DNA from: a virus
Length of the DNA: 38,012 nucleotides
Virus record (IMG/VR): IMGVR_UViG_3300021373_002555
Location: 1-38,012 of that record
Direction: 5' to 3' (one strand)
Shown: in pieces, positions 15,389 through 25,374 of the stretch
How the letters are laid out: each line of letters begins with the position of its first letter
Numbering within the stretch: the stretch's first letter is position 1
The notes under the pieces: generated by a model
What the model was told of the DNA's origin: nothing
What the model saw: the letters and a program-made list of their open reading frames with translations, nothing else
Databases searched by the model: none
Position numbers and translations under genes: made by a program

Positions 15389-16165
15389 ATGGCAGTAAAC
15401 GTAAACACAGTATACACAACAGTCTTGTACATATTAAACAAAGAACAAAGAGGTTATGTAACACCTGCTGAATTTAATAGTATTGCTGATTTAGTACAGA
15501 AAGAAATATTTAATTCTTATTTTCCTGATGCTAACCAGCAAAACAGAAAAAACCAAAACAACACAGAGAACGATACAGAGTTTTTTAACATGTTTAAAGA
15601 CATTGCTTACAAATTGTATCCGTTTGAAAAAGAAATAGCGTTTACGTACGATTCAGCTAATAATTCTTTTTATAATGCCACTTCTGATACTATCTACAAA
15701 ATAGGTGAAGTTATAACAACATATAACGGTCAACCTAGGTATCAGTCTATAACTCAGTTAGTTAGTAAAAAAGATTTTGACAAAATTACAAGATCAAAAC
15801 TAACCGCTCCAACAAAACAATATCCTTTATTTATTACAACAAACGCTACGCCAGTAGGCTTAACAAATCAACTAGCACTAGTAATATCACCTTTACCTGC
15901 AGCTACTGACGGTGTTAGTGTTAATTGTATTACAAACCCAACGTCTCCAGTATGGGGTTATAATGTTGGTGCATTAGGACAGTATCAGTTTGTTGACGCT
16001 TCGATAGTTGGTTCTACGTCTGTTAATTTTCAACTAGATATATCAGAGCAAACCAATATAATTATAAATATATTAAAATATTTTGGAGTTGTAATAAACG
16101 ATCCTACTATAATTGATGTTGCAGCTCAAGAAGCTCAAGCAACTGAAGTAAATAAAAAATCTTAA
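15389..16165 (+). CDS. Neck/ring-type structural protein
   Basis: This 258-residue protein begins with a helical segment MAVNVNTVYTTVLYILNKEQ, then GYVTPAEFNSIADLVQKEIF, a Gln/Asn-rich linker, and a beta-rich second half (KEIAFTYDSANNSF, YKIGEVITTYNGQPRY, LTNQLALVISPLPAATDGV), with a short C-terminal helix (NIIINILKYFG). The N-terminal pattern with VxPxxFNxxxDLxQxEIFxxYF is one I recall from connector or ring proteins of aquatic and crAss-like podoviruses. Position between the head genes and the tail-tube-like gene supports a neck or connector role. No enzymatic residues are seen. Confidence 0.6.
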   Translation: MAVNVNTVYTTVLYILNKEQRGYVTPAEFNSIADLVQKEIFNSYFPDANQQNRKNQNNTENDTEFFNMFKDIAYKLYPFEKEIAFTYDSANNSFYNATSDTIYKIGEVITTYNGQPRYQSITQLVSKKDFDKITRSKLTAPTKQYPLFITTNATPVGLTNQLALVISPLPAATDGVSVNCITNPTSPVWGYNVGALGQYQFVDASIVGSTSVNFQLDISEQTNIIINILKYFGVVINDPTIIDVAAQEAQATEVNKKS

Positions 16166-16169
16166 ATAA

Positions 16170-17387
16170 ATGAGCACAGAAACTAACCAACAATACTATC
16201 AAGGCGCTCAACCATTTGTAGCAGTAACTGGTCAAGTTAATTTTACGACTACATTTGATACAGATTTAGTTTTAGGCAGCGTGAATCCTACAGACATAGA
16301 TTACGCTTTAAATAATTTTAAAATATATAAAAGTGAAACTGGATTACCAGGTAGTTTTTCAGAAATTACATCTGGTTATAGCGTAGCTAACAATATAATA
16401 ACTTTTACAAACGCACCTTTTGATGATACGCCTTCTACACCATATATTGTAGTTCAATTAAAAACACTTAGCGGTGGAAACTATGGTAATCAAGATGCTT
16501 TTGGACAAACTGTTGAAGAAAACTATGGTGGTTATGAATATATAACATTAAACGATGCTATAGATAACTTTATGGTTGGTTATGTTGGTGACGGTAAAAT
16601 ACTTCAAAAATGTAAAAAATCTGATGTATTATTCTTTGCTAAAAGATCTTTGCAAGAATTTAGTTATGATACATTGAAAAGTGTACACTCTCAAGAGTTA
16701 ACAGTACCTGCTTCGTTGAGTATTGTTTTACCTCAAGACTATGTAAACTATGTTAGAGTTTCACGTATAGATGAGTTAGGTATAAAAAGAATAATATATC
16801 CAGCAAATAACTTAACAATAAATCCATACAATAACCCAGTGCAAGACGCGGCTGGTGTTCCTACCCAAGACAATTTTGGCTCTAACATTGAAGGAACCTC
16901 TATAACTGAAGAGCGGTTTAAAAAAGCTAATTTAGATTTACTAAACTTTAATTTATTAGATAATTTTCAAGATTTTGCTTACTGGTGGAATCTTTATGGT
17001 TTTGATGGTAATTTTAATACGGGTAGACTATACGGCTCTGATCCACAAACATCTCAAGTAAATGGTTGGTTTAGCATAAATCATAGAGAAGGTAAAATGT
17101 CTTTTTCTAATGATTTAGCAGATAAGCTAATCGTATTAGAATACATATCTGACGGTTTAGCAGCTGATCTTGACACTAAAGTTCCAAAGCTAGCAGAAGA
17201 TGCTCTATATGCTTCTATACTATATAATATAGTATCCACAAGATCTGGCCAACAAGAATATTTAGTACAACGGCTTAAAAGAGATAGAAGTGCTAAACTA
17301 AGAAATGCAAAAATTAGATTATCAAACATAAAACTTGATGAGTTTGTACAAGTTATGCGTGGTAAGTCTAAATGGATAAAACACTAA
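16170..17387 (+). CDS. Tail-tube-like ring protein (T7 gp11/P22 gp4-like by position)
   Basis: This 405-residue protein has two parts. Residues 1-115 look like the beta domain placed at the front of T7-type tail proteins (FTTTFDTDLVLG, NNFKIYKSETGLPGSFSEIT). The larger C-terminal part carries VLFFAKRSLQEFSYDTLKS, ELTVPASLSIVLPQDYVNYV, and near the end RSGQQEYLVQRLKRDRSA followed by RNAKIRLSNIKLDEF. This series is one of the best kept in crAss-like and aquatic Bacteroidota podoviruses and corresponds to the ring joining portal to tail. It starts four bases after the previous stop. Role from recollection and position; the exact equivalence to T7 gp11 is an inference. Confidence 0.72.
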   Translation: MSTETNQQYYQGAQPFVAVTGQVNFTTTFDTDLVLGSVNPTDIDYALNNFKIYKSETGLPGSFSEITSGYSVANNIITFTNAPFDDTPSTPYIVVQLKTLSGGNYGNQDAFGQTVEENYGGYEYITLNDAIDNFMVGYVGDGKILQKCKKSDVLFFAKRSLQEFSYDTLKSVHSQELTVPASLSIVLPQDYVNYVRVSRIDELGIKRIIYPANNLTINPYNNPVQDAAGVPTQDNFGSNIEGTSITEERFKKANLDLLNFNLLDNFQDFAYWWNLYGFDGNFNTGRLYGSDPQTSQVNGWFSINHREGKMSFSNDLADKLIVLEYISDGLAADLDTKVPKLAEDALYASILYNIVSTRSGQQEYLVQRLKRDRSAKLRNAKIRLSNIKLDEFVQVMRGKSKWIKH

Positions 17388-17393
17388 AATTAA

Positions 17394-20300
17394 ATGGCAG
17401 AGATTAAAAATAGTTTCATCAAGTCTAAAATGAATAAAGATCTTGATGATAGATTAATCCCTAATGGTGAATATAGAAACGCTGTTAATGTATCTATAAA
17501 TAAATCTACTGGAGAAAACGTAGGAACAGCTCAAACTGTTTTAGGCAATAAGTTAATTGCTTCTATTGATTCATTGCTTGGTAAAACTGACCTTCAATTT
17601 ATAGGTGCTTTACCGGATGATACTAATAATATTATATACGCTTTTCTAACCAACAATATATTAGAACCGTATGTAGCAAATGGATCAGTTGGAAACAATC
17701 AAACATACCCTGATAATCAAGACACTTCAACTGGAGGTCCAATAAGTATCACTGCGGGTGGTAGTACTTATACTACAGAAATAACAGGTGAAACTACAAA
17801 TATTACAGTTGCTAATGCAGACGCTAAAGGTTTAACAGTTGGTATAACAGTTGATGGTACAGGTCAAGTAACTAGTGCGACTATAATTAGTTTTGGCGCA
17901 GGATACACTGCTGGAGATGTTGTTCAAATAGACGGAGGCAATAACGCGGCTAGATTAACTATAGAATCTATACTTCCTTCGGATAGCGTTATAGTTTCAT
18001 ACAACATAAGCTCTGGGAATTTAACCACTCTTGTTGATGGATCTTTTTTAAATTTTTCTACGCTATATCCAACAACTGGTATAAACTTACTAGAAGAATT
18101 ATTATTTTTTACCGACAATAGAAACCAACCTAGAAAAATAAATATAAATAGAGATAGCACATATTACACTACAGAAGATCAAATATCAGTAGCTAAATAC
18201 TATCCTTATGAAACTATACAGCTTTATCAACCTAGCCAAGCTTCTGGTGCTATTTTTGCAACAGCAGATTTATCTTCAGCTGTAAATAATTCTAACATTT
18301 TACCTTTAACTAGTGCTACAGGATCTGTTGTCCCTTCTAATGGTGATGGTGTTATTGGTACTAATGCAACCTTAGTTAATGCTGGTTTATCATATACAAC
18401 AGGTTTGTATGCAACTACAGGTGGTTTAGGTAGTGGTTTAATTATAAACGTAACAAGTGTAAGTGGCCCTGGAGAAATAATAAGTTTTACTATAACTGAC
18501 CCAGGTAAAGGATATGTTAATGGCGAAACAATAACTGTTATTGGTGCTACAGGAAATAACGCTGCTACTTTACTAATAAACGTTGTTAACAGCAATACAT
18601 TTATAATATCAGAAAACTGGCCAACAGACGTTACAGTTAATCAAAACCTAACGCTTCCGGCTGGAACAGCATTAAGTTTTGTTGAAGCTGAGACAACAAT
18701 GCAAGATGCTATAAGCGAGTATCTACCTGTTCAAGCTAATTCTGACATATTAAATATAACTTCTCCTACAGATTTTGATTTAACTTTATCTAACTACGTG
18801 GGCGAAGTAGATGTTGTAGGATTAAATGTTTTTCTAGAAGACTCTAGTGGCGATTTTATAGACACTGGATCCACGGTCACTTTTTTTAATAAAGTAACCG
18901 CTTCTAACTTTATACAAATACAATGCACGCCAGGCATAACCTCTCCAGACTACGTGCCAACAACAAACGTTAAATTAGCTTTAGCAAATCCTTACTTTGA
19001 CAATATATTTAAAGATAATGCCAACGTAGATTTTTTAGAAGATAAATTTGTAAGATTTTCATATAGATTTAGATTTGATGACGGTGAATACTCTTTAATA
19101 GCTCCATTTACGCAACCATGTTTTATACCTAAACAAGATGGTTATTTTAGAAATACAGAGTTTGGAGCTTCTGATGAAGAGTTAACAGATGAAGAAAAGG
19201 CATATAGAAGTACTGAAGTTGGCTTTATGGAAAATAAAGTTAATAAAATACTTTTAAATGTTCCTTTACCTTCTTCAGCTAATGACTTAAATAACTTTTT
19301 AAAAGTTGTTGAGTTAGATATATTATATAAAGAATCTGATCAAACAACTATAAAAGTGGTTGAAAGTATACCTCTTGAAAATAACGTTTACGGTGAAAGT
19401 CCTTATTATCAATATGAATATGGATCAAAACCTCCATTTAAAGTTTTACCACAAAAAGAAACCACTAGAGTTTCTGATAAAATACCAGTAAAAGCTGTAT
19501 CTCAAGAAGTCGTAAGTAATAGAGTTATATATGGTAATTTTCAAGATAAACACACGCCACCTAAGTTTTTAGATTATACATTAGGAGCCGGCGCTAAAGA
19601 AGAAGATTTTTTCATAAGCAACAACGTTGTTAACAATTATACTAGCATCGTAGAATATCCAAACGCTGGTTTAAAACAAAATAGAAACTATGAAGTTGGC
19701 GTTGTACTATCAGATAGATTTGGAAGACAGTCTACTGTAATTTTTTCTAAGTCTAGAATTGGCGGTCAATCTAGTTTTTTAGCTTCTTCTATATTTACGC
19801 AGTTTAGAAGTTTAGAAGACAATCAATCTAGTTCTAGCAATCCAACAAATGGTATACCCTATTTTGATGGAGATTCATTAAAAATACAATTTAATGATTT
19901 TATATCTAGTATAAAAAATCCTACAACAGGAGCGCCTGGTTTGTATAATGGTGACCCTAATTCAGCGAGTTATAATCCATTAGGTTGGTATTCTTTTAAA
20001 ATAGTAGTCAAGCAAACTGAGCAAGAATATTACAATGTCTATGTTCCTACGGCTATGGCTGCTTATCCGTTAGAGAGAGACAAAGAGGTAGAAAATACAT
20101 CTCATATAGTTTTATACAATGACAATATAAATAAAATACCTAGAGATTTAACAGAAGTAGGTCCAACTCAAAGAGAGTTTAGAAGTAGTGTTAGGCTATT
20201 TCCTAAAGTGGCAAACAACGTAGGCAAGGTTGAAGATTTGTCAATCAACTACCAATACTACACCGGTAGAACACCAGATATAACAACAACGATAGCTACT

Positions 20301-22046
20301 ATAAAAGATTTATTTAATTATGAAGAGTTTCCAGCTATTACAACTGGAGAGTACGTTTTTTATAATTTTGAATATACTAAAACTGGTACTGTTGGTGAGG
20401 AAAGATTTCCAGACGCAAGTTCTCTTATAGCTAGAATAAACACAAACAAGCAATTTGGTGTTCAAGTTCCAACGCCTAGCGGTTTTTATAATCTTGCGCC
20501 AAAGCTAAATGTGTTAGAAACAGAACCTATAGTTTCTTTATTAGACATATATTACGAAACTTCTACAACAGGTAGAATAGATTTATTAAATAAAGCTATT
20601 GACGAAGGGCCTCCACCAAGCGTTTTTGATAGAATACAAGGTGGTGCTTGGAAATTAAACGAGGGCATGGAAGGTTTAAATGCCTCGCCTGTAACTGATG
20701 AAGATATTGACGTAACAGCCCCTTTTAAACCAGTTAGACTTGATGGTTCTGACTTTACAAATCCAGCTCAAAACAGTTGTAACTTAATATCTGTAACAAA
20801 TCAAGTTGGTGGTGGATCAAACCCTAACACAGAAAATCAAGAGGGTATTCTATATTACAATTCATCAAATGAAGCTTTAGGTATATTTAAAGTTGTTCCA
20901 ACAGATGTAGCTAGTCCAAATGGTTTCTTTAAGATAGTGTTATGTTTAGCCGCATCTCCATCAACAAGTATTAATAGCATACCTGGTTTAGTTGTCACAG
21001 ATAATCCTTTAGACCACACATACACGTTTAATTTAGAGTTTGATAATCCAGAATCTGGAGCGCCTTTGATTGAAGAAATAACAGGTGTTTTAGGCAATGT
21101 AGCACCACAACAGCCAATCATAACGATACCAAAAGCAACTTTGACGCTTTCTTGTGGTACAGGTTTTACTACAATACCTTCTGCAGTTTTTAATGTAGAC
21201 GAAGATTTTGGACCTTTGTTTAAATTGTCATCTGAAAATGGTTCTTCTACAGAAAATTTAGATCAATTAAATCTAGATTTTGAAATAGCTTTACTAGAGC
21301 AATTTAATACTGTAAGCGGTGTTTTTGAAGTTATAAATCCAAATACTAAGTTTTTTATAGATCCAAACGCTTCTGCTCCAAATTTTGGAATAGGTGTCGC
21401 TGTGAGTGTGCCTCAAAACAATACTTTAGAGAGCAACATAGCATACCGATTAACGATAAGAGTAACAGATGGTAATGGAGCCGCAGGTGAATGCACTGTT
21501 AGTTTTGAGTTTATAAAAGCGCCTTCAATAACTTGGTGGGCACCAGCGGATAGCCCTGCTATAATTGCTCCAGTAAGTAGTACCTCTCCACCTAGACAAT
21601 ATGATCCAGATGGAAACAACACTTGGATTAAAGATTTCCCATCATTACCAGCGACACCGGATCCTCTTGTAAATGGTTTTTTTGGTGATCAATCTTTCGG
21701 AAGAATTGAAGTAACAGAAGATGCTGACGTTACAATTTTTACTTCGTTTATACCTCTCGATCAAGGCGCTGGTGGTGATAATTTAGGTATTGTATCAATC
21801 TTACATGTATTTGCTGAAGATGGAGACTTTAACAACCCAGATGGAAGCTGTAGTGCTTCCGCTGGCAATCAGGTTACTAATTCTTCTCCATCAACCACTG
21901 GTACTAACTTTTTTGCAGCGCCGGCGGGGTGGGGTGAAAACACACCTAACAACACTAATAATGTTCAAACAATAGTTACAGTGTTTAATCAACCGCCTTA
22001 CACTGGAAATCCTTATGTGCAGTTTAACTTAATAGCTACACCTTAA
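17394..22046 (+). CDS. Tail nozzle/hub-like protein (1,550 residues)
   Basis: The N-terminus has KSKMNKDLDDRLIPNGEYRN followed by AVNVSINKSTGENVG, the opening typical of phage tail tubular B or nozzle-type proteins, and FTDNRNQPRKININ near residue 240 is another family mark. Two Gly-rich modules with GAGYTAGD and GKGYVNGE turns are inserted at about 122-192 and 325-400; the same type is found in the gene at 5242. The middle (about 540-900) is a long beta-rich repeat-like part. The C-terminal 350 residues hold Asn/Gly-rich beta domains, including RLTIRVTDGNGAAGE, which looks like a cadherin-like strand pair. It probably forms the distal tail tube and may carry surface domains. Function is inferred from family resemblance and position. 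Confidence 0.7.
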   Translation: MAEIKNSFIKSKMNKDLDDRLIPNGEYRNAVNVSINKSTGENVGTAQTVLGNKLIASIDSLLGKTDLQFIGALPDDTNNIIYAFLTNNILEPYVANGSVGNNQTYPDNQDTSTGGPISITAGGSTYTTEITGETTNITVANADAKGLTVGITVDGTGQVTSATIISFGAGYTAGDVVQIDGGNNAARLTIESILPSDSVIVSYNISSGNLTTLVDGSFLNFSTLYPTTGINLLEELLFFTDNRNQPRKININRDSTYYTTEDQISVAKYYPYETIQLYQPSQASGAIFATADLSSAVNNSNILPLTSATGSVVPSNGDGVIGTNATLVNAGLSYTTGLYATTGGLGSGLIINVTSVSGPGEIISFTITDPGKGYVNGETITVIGATGNNAATLLINVVNSNTFIISENWPTDVTVNQNLTLPAGTALSFVEAETTMQDAISEYLPVQANSDILNITSPTDFDLTLSNYVGEVDVVGLNVFLEDSSGDFIDTGSTVTFFNKVTASNFIQIQCTPGITSPDYVPTTNVKLALANPYFDNIFKDNANVDFLEDKFVRFSYRFRFDDGEYSLIAPFTQPCFIPKQDGYFRNTEFGASDEELTDEEKAYRSTEVGFMENKVNKILLNVPLPSSANDLNNFLKVVELDILYKESDQTTIKVVESIPLENNVYGESPYYQYEYGSKPPFKVLPQKETTRVSDKIPVKAVSQEVVSNRVIYGNFQDKHTPPKFLDYTLGAGAKEEDFFISNNVVNNYTSIVEYPNAGLKQNRNYEVGVVLSDRFGRQSTVIFSKSRIGGQSSFLASSIFTQFRSLEDNQSSSSNPTNGIPYFDGDSLKIQFNDFISSIKNPTTGAPGLYNGDPNSASYNPLGWYSFKIVVKQTEQEYYNVYVPTAMAAYPLERDKEVENTSHIVLYNDNINKIPRDLTEVGPTQREFRSSVRLFPKVANNVGKVEDLSINYQYYTGRTPDITTTIATIKDLFNYEEFPAITTGEYVFYNFEYTKTGTVGEERFPDASSLIARINTNKQFGVQVPTPSGFYNLAPKLNVLETEPIVSLLDIYYETSTTGRIDLLNKAIDEGPPPSVFDRIQGGAWKLNEGMEGLNASPVTDEDIDVTAPFKPVRLDGSDFTNPAQNSCNLISVTNQVGGGSNPNTENQEGILYYNSSNEALGIFKVVPTDVASPNGFFKIVLCLAASPSTSINSIPGLVVTDNPLDHTYTFNLEFDNPESGAPLIEEITGVLGNVAPQQPIITIPKATLTLSCGTGFTTIPSAVFNVDEDFGPLFKLSSENGSSTENLDQLNLDFEIALLEQFNTVSGVFEVINPNTKFFIDPNASAPNFGIGVAVSVPQNNTLESNIAYRLTIRVTDGNGAAGECTVSFEFIKAPSITWWAPADSPAIIAPVSSTSPPRQYDPDGNNTWIKDFPSLPATPDPLVNGFFGDQSFGRIEVTEDADVTIFTSFIPLDQGAGGDNLGIVSILHVFAEDGDFNNPDGSCSASAGNQVTNSSPSTTGTNFFAAPAGWGENTPNNTNNVQTIVTVFNQPPYTGNPYVQFNLIATP

Positions 22047-22084
22047 TAGTAAAAGTAATAAAAAAAAAGTAATAATAAATAAAT

Positions 22085-23530
22085 ATGGCTACTATTTTAG
22101 AAGTAAAATACTTTAACAGCTATGTGCTTAAAAAGATGCTAGACACTACCTCGTTAACACCAAGGTGGAACGGCTCTTTTGGTATACCCGAAGATATAGG
22201 TGGTTTTCCTAGAACTGCAAACATAAGCAATGATGAAAGCTGGATAGTAGAAGAATCAAGAATTAGAGGTGGTTATAATAACACTTCTACTGATTATGGT
22301 GTTAGAGCTTATTTAGTTGAATTAGAACCAAACTCTAGTATTAAATTTAACTCTTTAATATACTCTGGTATATACAATTCTAGAACTGGGGTTAATGAAA
22401 CTAACGTTTTTAGTGTAGCTGAAGAAATAACTAAAAGCTTAGATCCTGCAAATGGCTCTATACAAAAACTTTATGCAGAAGACACTAATTTGATTATATT
22501 TCAAGAGTTTAAGGTTAACAAAGCGTTGATAGATAAGGATGCTATATATTCCTCTGAAGGTGGTGGTTTACCTGTTAGCTCTCTTAAAACAGTTGTTGGG
22601 CAAATTGTGCCATACGGTGGAAATTTTGGTATAGGTAAACACCCTGAAAGTTTTGCTGTATATGGCTATAATAAATATTTTGTAGATCCAAACCAACACT
22701 CTGTGTTAAGATTAGGTGCTAATGGCATTGAGGAAATATCAAACACAGGTATGAATTCTTTCTTTAGAAGCGAAATAATAAACATAGACTCTACTAATTT
22801 TGGTAAAGGAAAAATTATAGGCGCTTGGGATATATATAATAAAGAATATGTGCTATCATTACAAGCTTCAAACCCTACTTTAGAATTAACAAATCCAACC
22901 TTGTCTTTTGATGAGAGAGCAAGTGGTTGGATAAGTTTCTATAGTTATAAGCCTAGTCAGTCATTTAGTATTAGAAACCAACATTATACTACATTTGAAG
23001 ACAAGTTATACTTACATAATACACCAGATGGTATTTATAATAATTTCTACGGTGTTTCTACGGCTTCTTCAGTTGACTTTGTTTTTAATCCAATGCCTAG
23101 TAATTCAAAAGTATTTAACACTGTAAATTACGAAGGCACTAATGGTTGGCAAGTAAACTCTTTTTCATCAGATGAAACTGGACCTGGAACTTATGTGAGT
23201 ACTAATGCTTTTGTAGTTGATACAACAGCTTTGGTTAGAAGTTACACAGAAGGTGCTTATGACTCAGCTGTACCTCCAAACACTGGATCGGCCGCTGTAG
23301 TTCAACCTATATTTAGAGCAGGTTTTGATAGAAAAGAAAATAAATACTGCGCCAATTTAATAAATAACACACCTATATCACAAGGTGAAATAATATTTGG
23401 AGATCAAATATCAGGAATAAAAGGATTTTTTGCAAATGTTAAAGTATCAACAGATGCAACCACAGATCCACAAGGATTTAAAGAGTTATTTGCAGTATCA
23501 TCAAATTATACATTCGCAAGTGGATATTAA
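22085..23530 (+). CDS. Tail structural protein
   Basis: This 481-residue protein lies after the nozzle-like gene. It is beta-rich with many Asn, Ser and Gly: VKYFNSYVLKK, GGFPRTANISNDESWIVEES, IRGGYNNTSTDYGVRAYL, ending IKGFFANVKVSTDATTDPQG and FKELFAVSSNYTFASGY. The start IEDSYVLKK-like segment and the W-I-V-E-E-S-R-I-R-G-G-Y stretch are typical of proteins that sit with the nozzle in aquatic podoviruses. Parts such as GKHPESFAVYGYNKYFVDPN and GKIIGAWDIYNKEY look like beta-propeller blades. It may complete the propeller-like tail end. It has no visible catalytic site. Placed as structural with moderate certainty. Confidence 0.62.
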   Translation: MATILEVKYFNSYVLKKMLDTTSLTPRWNGSFGIPEDIGGFPRTANISNDESWIVEESRIRGGYNNTSTDYGVRAYLVELEPNSSIKFNSLIYSGIYNSRTGVNETNVFSVAEEITKSLDPANGSIQKLYAEDTNLIIFQEFKVNKALIDKDAIYSSEGGGLPVSSLKTVVGQIVPYGGNFGIGKHPESFAVYGYNKYFVDPNQHSVLRLGANGIEEISNTGMNSFFRSEIINIDSTNFGKGKIIGAWDIYNKEYVLSLQASNPTLELTNPTLSFDERASGWISFYSYKPSQSFSIRNQHYTTFEDKLYLHNTPDGIYNNFYGVSTASSVDFVFNPMPSNSKVFNTVNYEGTNGWQVNSFSSDETGPGTYVSTNAFVVDTTALVRSYTEGAYDSAVPPNTGSAAVVQPIFRAGFDRKENKYCANLINNTPISQGEIIFGDQISGIKGFFANVKVSTDATTDPQGFKELFAVSSNYTFASGY

Positions 23531-23548
23531 TAATAAAAATAAAAAATT

Positions 23549-24262
23549 ATGGGGTTGCCATTAATAATAGGAGGCGCTTTAAAAATAGCAGGAGGAATAT
23601 TTGGTTCTAGAGCTGCAAAGCGTAGAGCTAGAGCGTTGGCTAGACAAGTTAGACAAGAAAGCGCTAAATTAAATAGACTAGAATCTAGTAGACAACAAAT
23701 TATAAACCCTTATCAAGGTGTAGCTGATGTTTCTTATTTAGCTAAAGATTTATCTGGTAAAGTTACAAATCCTTTTGCTAATTTAAGTGTAGCTACAAAA
23801 GCAGCTGAAATACAAATGGAACAAAGTGATATTGCGTTAGCAAACACTCTAGATACATTAAGAGCTACAGGCGCTGGCGCAGGTGGCGCAACCGCTCTTG
23901 CTCAAGCTGCATTACAAAGCAAGCAAGGTGTTGCTGCTAGTATTGAAAGTCAAGAAGCTCAAAATGAAAAATTAAGAGCTCAAGGTCAACAACAAATGGA
24001 ACAAGCTCAATTAGCTGATGCGCAGAGAATACAAGCAATTCAAGTGGCTGAAGCTGGTAGAGTACAGCAGTTAACTGGTCAAGGTGAACAGATTAGACAG
24101 CAAATGACAGAGACTAGAGAGCAAGATGCTATAAACTATCAAAGAAATAAATTAGCTGCATTAACAGGAGCTAAATCAAAAGCAGAAGCAGCATCTTCAA
24201 ATGCTATGACAAATGCTATTGGAGGTTTAGGATCTGCGTTAATGGGAATGGGTCAATCATAA
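23549..24262 (+). CDS. Internal virion protein, T7 gp14-like in character
   Basis: This 237-residue protein begins with a hydrophobic Gly-rich segment (LPLIIGGALKIAGGIFGSRA), then a basic patch (KRRARALARQVRQES) and an almost continuous Ala/Gln-rich helix with coiled-coil spacing (about residues 30-215), ending in a second Gly/Met-rich hydrophobic tail (NAIGGLGSALMGMG). Such a combination, with hydrophobic ends and a helical body, is typical of ejected internal virion proteins such as T7 gp14, which form a channel across the outer membrane. Its place between tail genes and large virion proteins agrees. No sequence motif proves the equivalence, so I give a moderate score. Confidence 0.62.
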   Translation: MGLPLIIGGALKIAGGIFGSRAAKRRARALARQVRQESAKLNRLESSRQQIINPYQGVADVSYLAKDLSGKVTNPFANLSVATKAAEIQMEQSDIALANTLDTLRATGAGAGGATALAQAALQSKQGVAASIESQEAQNEKLRAQGQQQMEQAQLADAQRIQAIQVAEAGRVQQLTGQGEQIRQQMTETREQDAINYQRNKLAALTGAKSKAEAASSNAMTNAIGGLGSALMGMGQS

Positions 24263-24266
24263 TAAC

Positions 24267-25364
24267 ATGGAGAATAAAAATATAAGTACAAATCTTTTAA
24301 TAAGACAGCTAAATCAGAGCAATGCACTTGGTTTTGACAAGAGATTTATAGCTAGCAACTACGATGTTAACTTTGACATATTAGGTAAAGCATTTAGACC
24401 TACAGGTAAAATATACGCCGCGTTAATGATGGCTATAGAAAATAATAACTGCACAACAGATAATTGTGAATATGAATATCAACAGTTAAAAATAATTAAA
24501 GAAGCACCAGCTAATGCTATTGAATTTTTATCTGAGGTTACATCTCAATTACAAATAACAGAAGATTCTAACTTTGATCCTAACAATAATTTTAAATATA
24601 CTGTAGCAAACTCTATATTGACTGAAAAACCTGGTTTCTCTAAAACACATGGTTATGATGTAGTTTTAAACTTATTAGAAAACGGATCTCAAGAACTTAT
24701 TTTTACAGGACCTTTATTTGAAGAACCTTTGGTTATAAATAGCTCTGCTATAACTATGTTAGCAGAAGCTGGCACCAGTATTGTAACTGCTACGCCTAAC
24801 ATAAATGAATTAATGTTAGCTTTATTACCTCAAATAGGTTTATTTGACGCTGAAGATATACAAGAAGACGGTGAATTAACACCTACAGCTAAAATATCAG
24901 AAGAGTTTGTACTTAAAAATCCTGATGGATCATTTGATTATGAGATAATTGACATTGGAAATGGTAAAGGTAGAAACGTATTACAGTACGATATGGATAA
25001 AATCACTAGAAAAGCTATGCCATTTATTGAAGCTGAAGTTGCTGGTCTATTATCTCAAGAACAAGAAGCTGTAGCTCTGTGGAACGTTTATATTGCAAAA
25101 GGAACAAGCGTTGCAGAAGATGCTGAAATGGTACAAAATGCTAATGCAGCATCTGAAAGCTGGAGTTATGAAGAAGACTTACCTTTAAGTCAAGATAAAA
25201 AAGTTTTATTTGAAAGAAAATATATAAGTTATTTTATGAACAATTATTTATCTCAATTTTTAACAAATCAATTACCTACCGTTGAAGAAGATGCTAGCGT
25301 TTTTGATTTAGAAGAAGCTAAAAAAGCTAAAGTAGACAAGTTCATGCAAGAAAACAACATTTAA
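24267..25364 (+). CDS. Hypothetical virion-associated protein
   Basis: This 365-residue acidic protein is not recognised as a known family. The N-terminal half has helices (NLLIRQLNQSNALG, IYAALMMAIENN) and a CTTDNC pair near residue 58, then a beta/alpha mixed region (YDVVLNLLENGSQELIFTGP), and a more helical C-terminal part (ITRKAMPFIEAEVAGLLSQEQEAVALW). It is acidic with many Glu and Asp. Position between the gp14-like protein and the giant protein suggests an internal virion or assembly partner of the giant protein. I found no catalytic motif or membrane helix. Confidence 0.55.
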   Translation: MENKNISTNLLIRQLNQSNALGFDKRFIASNYDVNFDILGKAFRPTGKIYAALMMAIENNNCTTDNCEYEYQQLKIIKEAPANAIEFLSEVTSQLQITEDSNFDPNNNFKYTVANSILTEKPGFSKTHGYDVVLNLLENGSQELIFTGPLFEEPLVINSSAITMLAEAGTSIVTATPNINELMLALLPQIGLFDAEDIQEDGELTPTAKISEEFVLKNPDGSFDYEIIDIGNGKGRNVLQYDMDKITRKAMPFIEAEVAGLLSQEQEAVALWNVYIAKGTSVAEDAEMVQNANAASESWSYEEDLPLSQDKKVLFERKYISYFMNNYLSQFLTNQLPTVEEDASVFDLEEAKKAKVDKFMQENNI

Positions 25365-25374
25365 ATTTAATATA

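Noticed and set aside
18227-18595. 122-codon minus-strand frame inside the nozzle-like gene
   Set aside because: Antisense shadow of a low-complexity coding stretch, with no recognisable protein features or room for its own signals.
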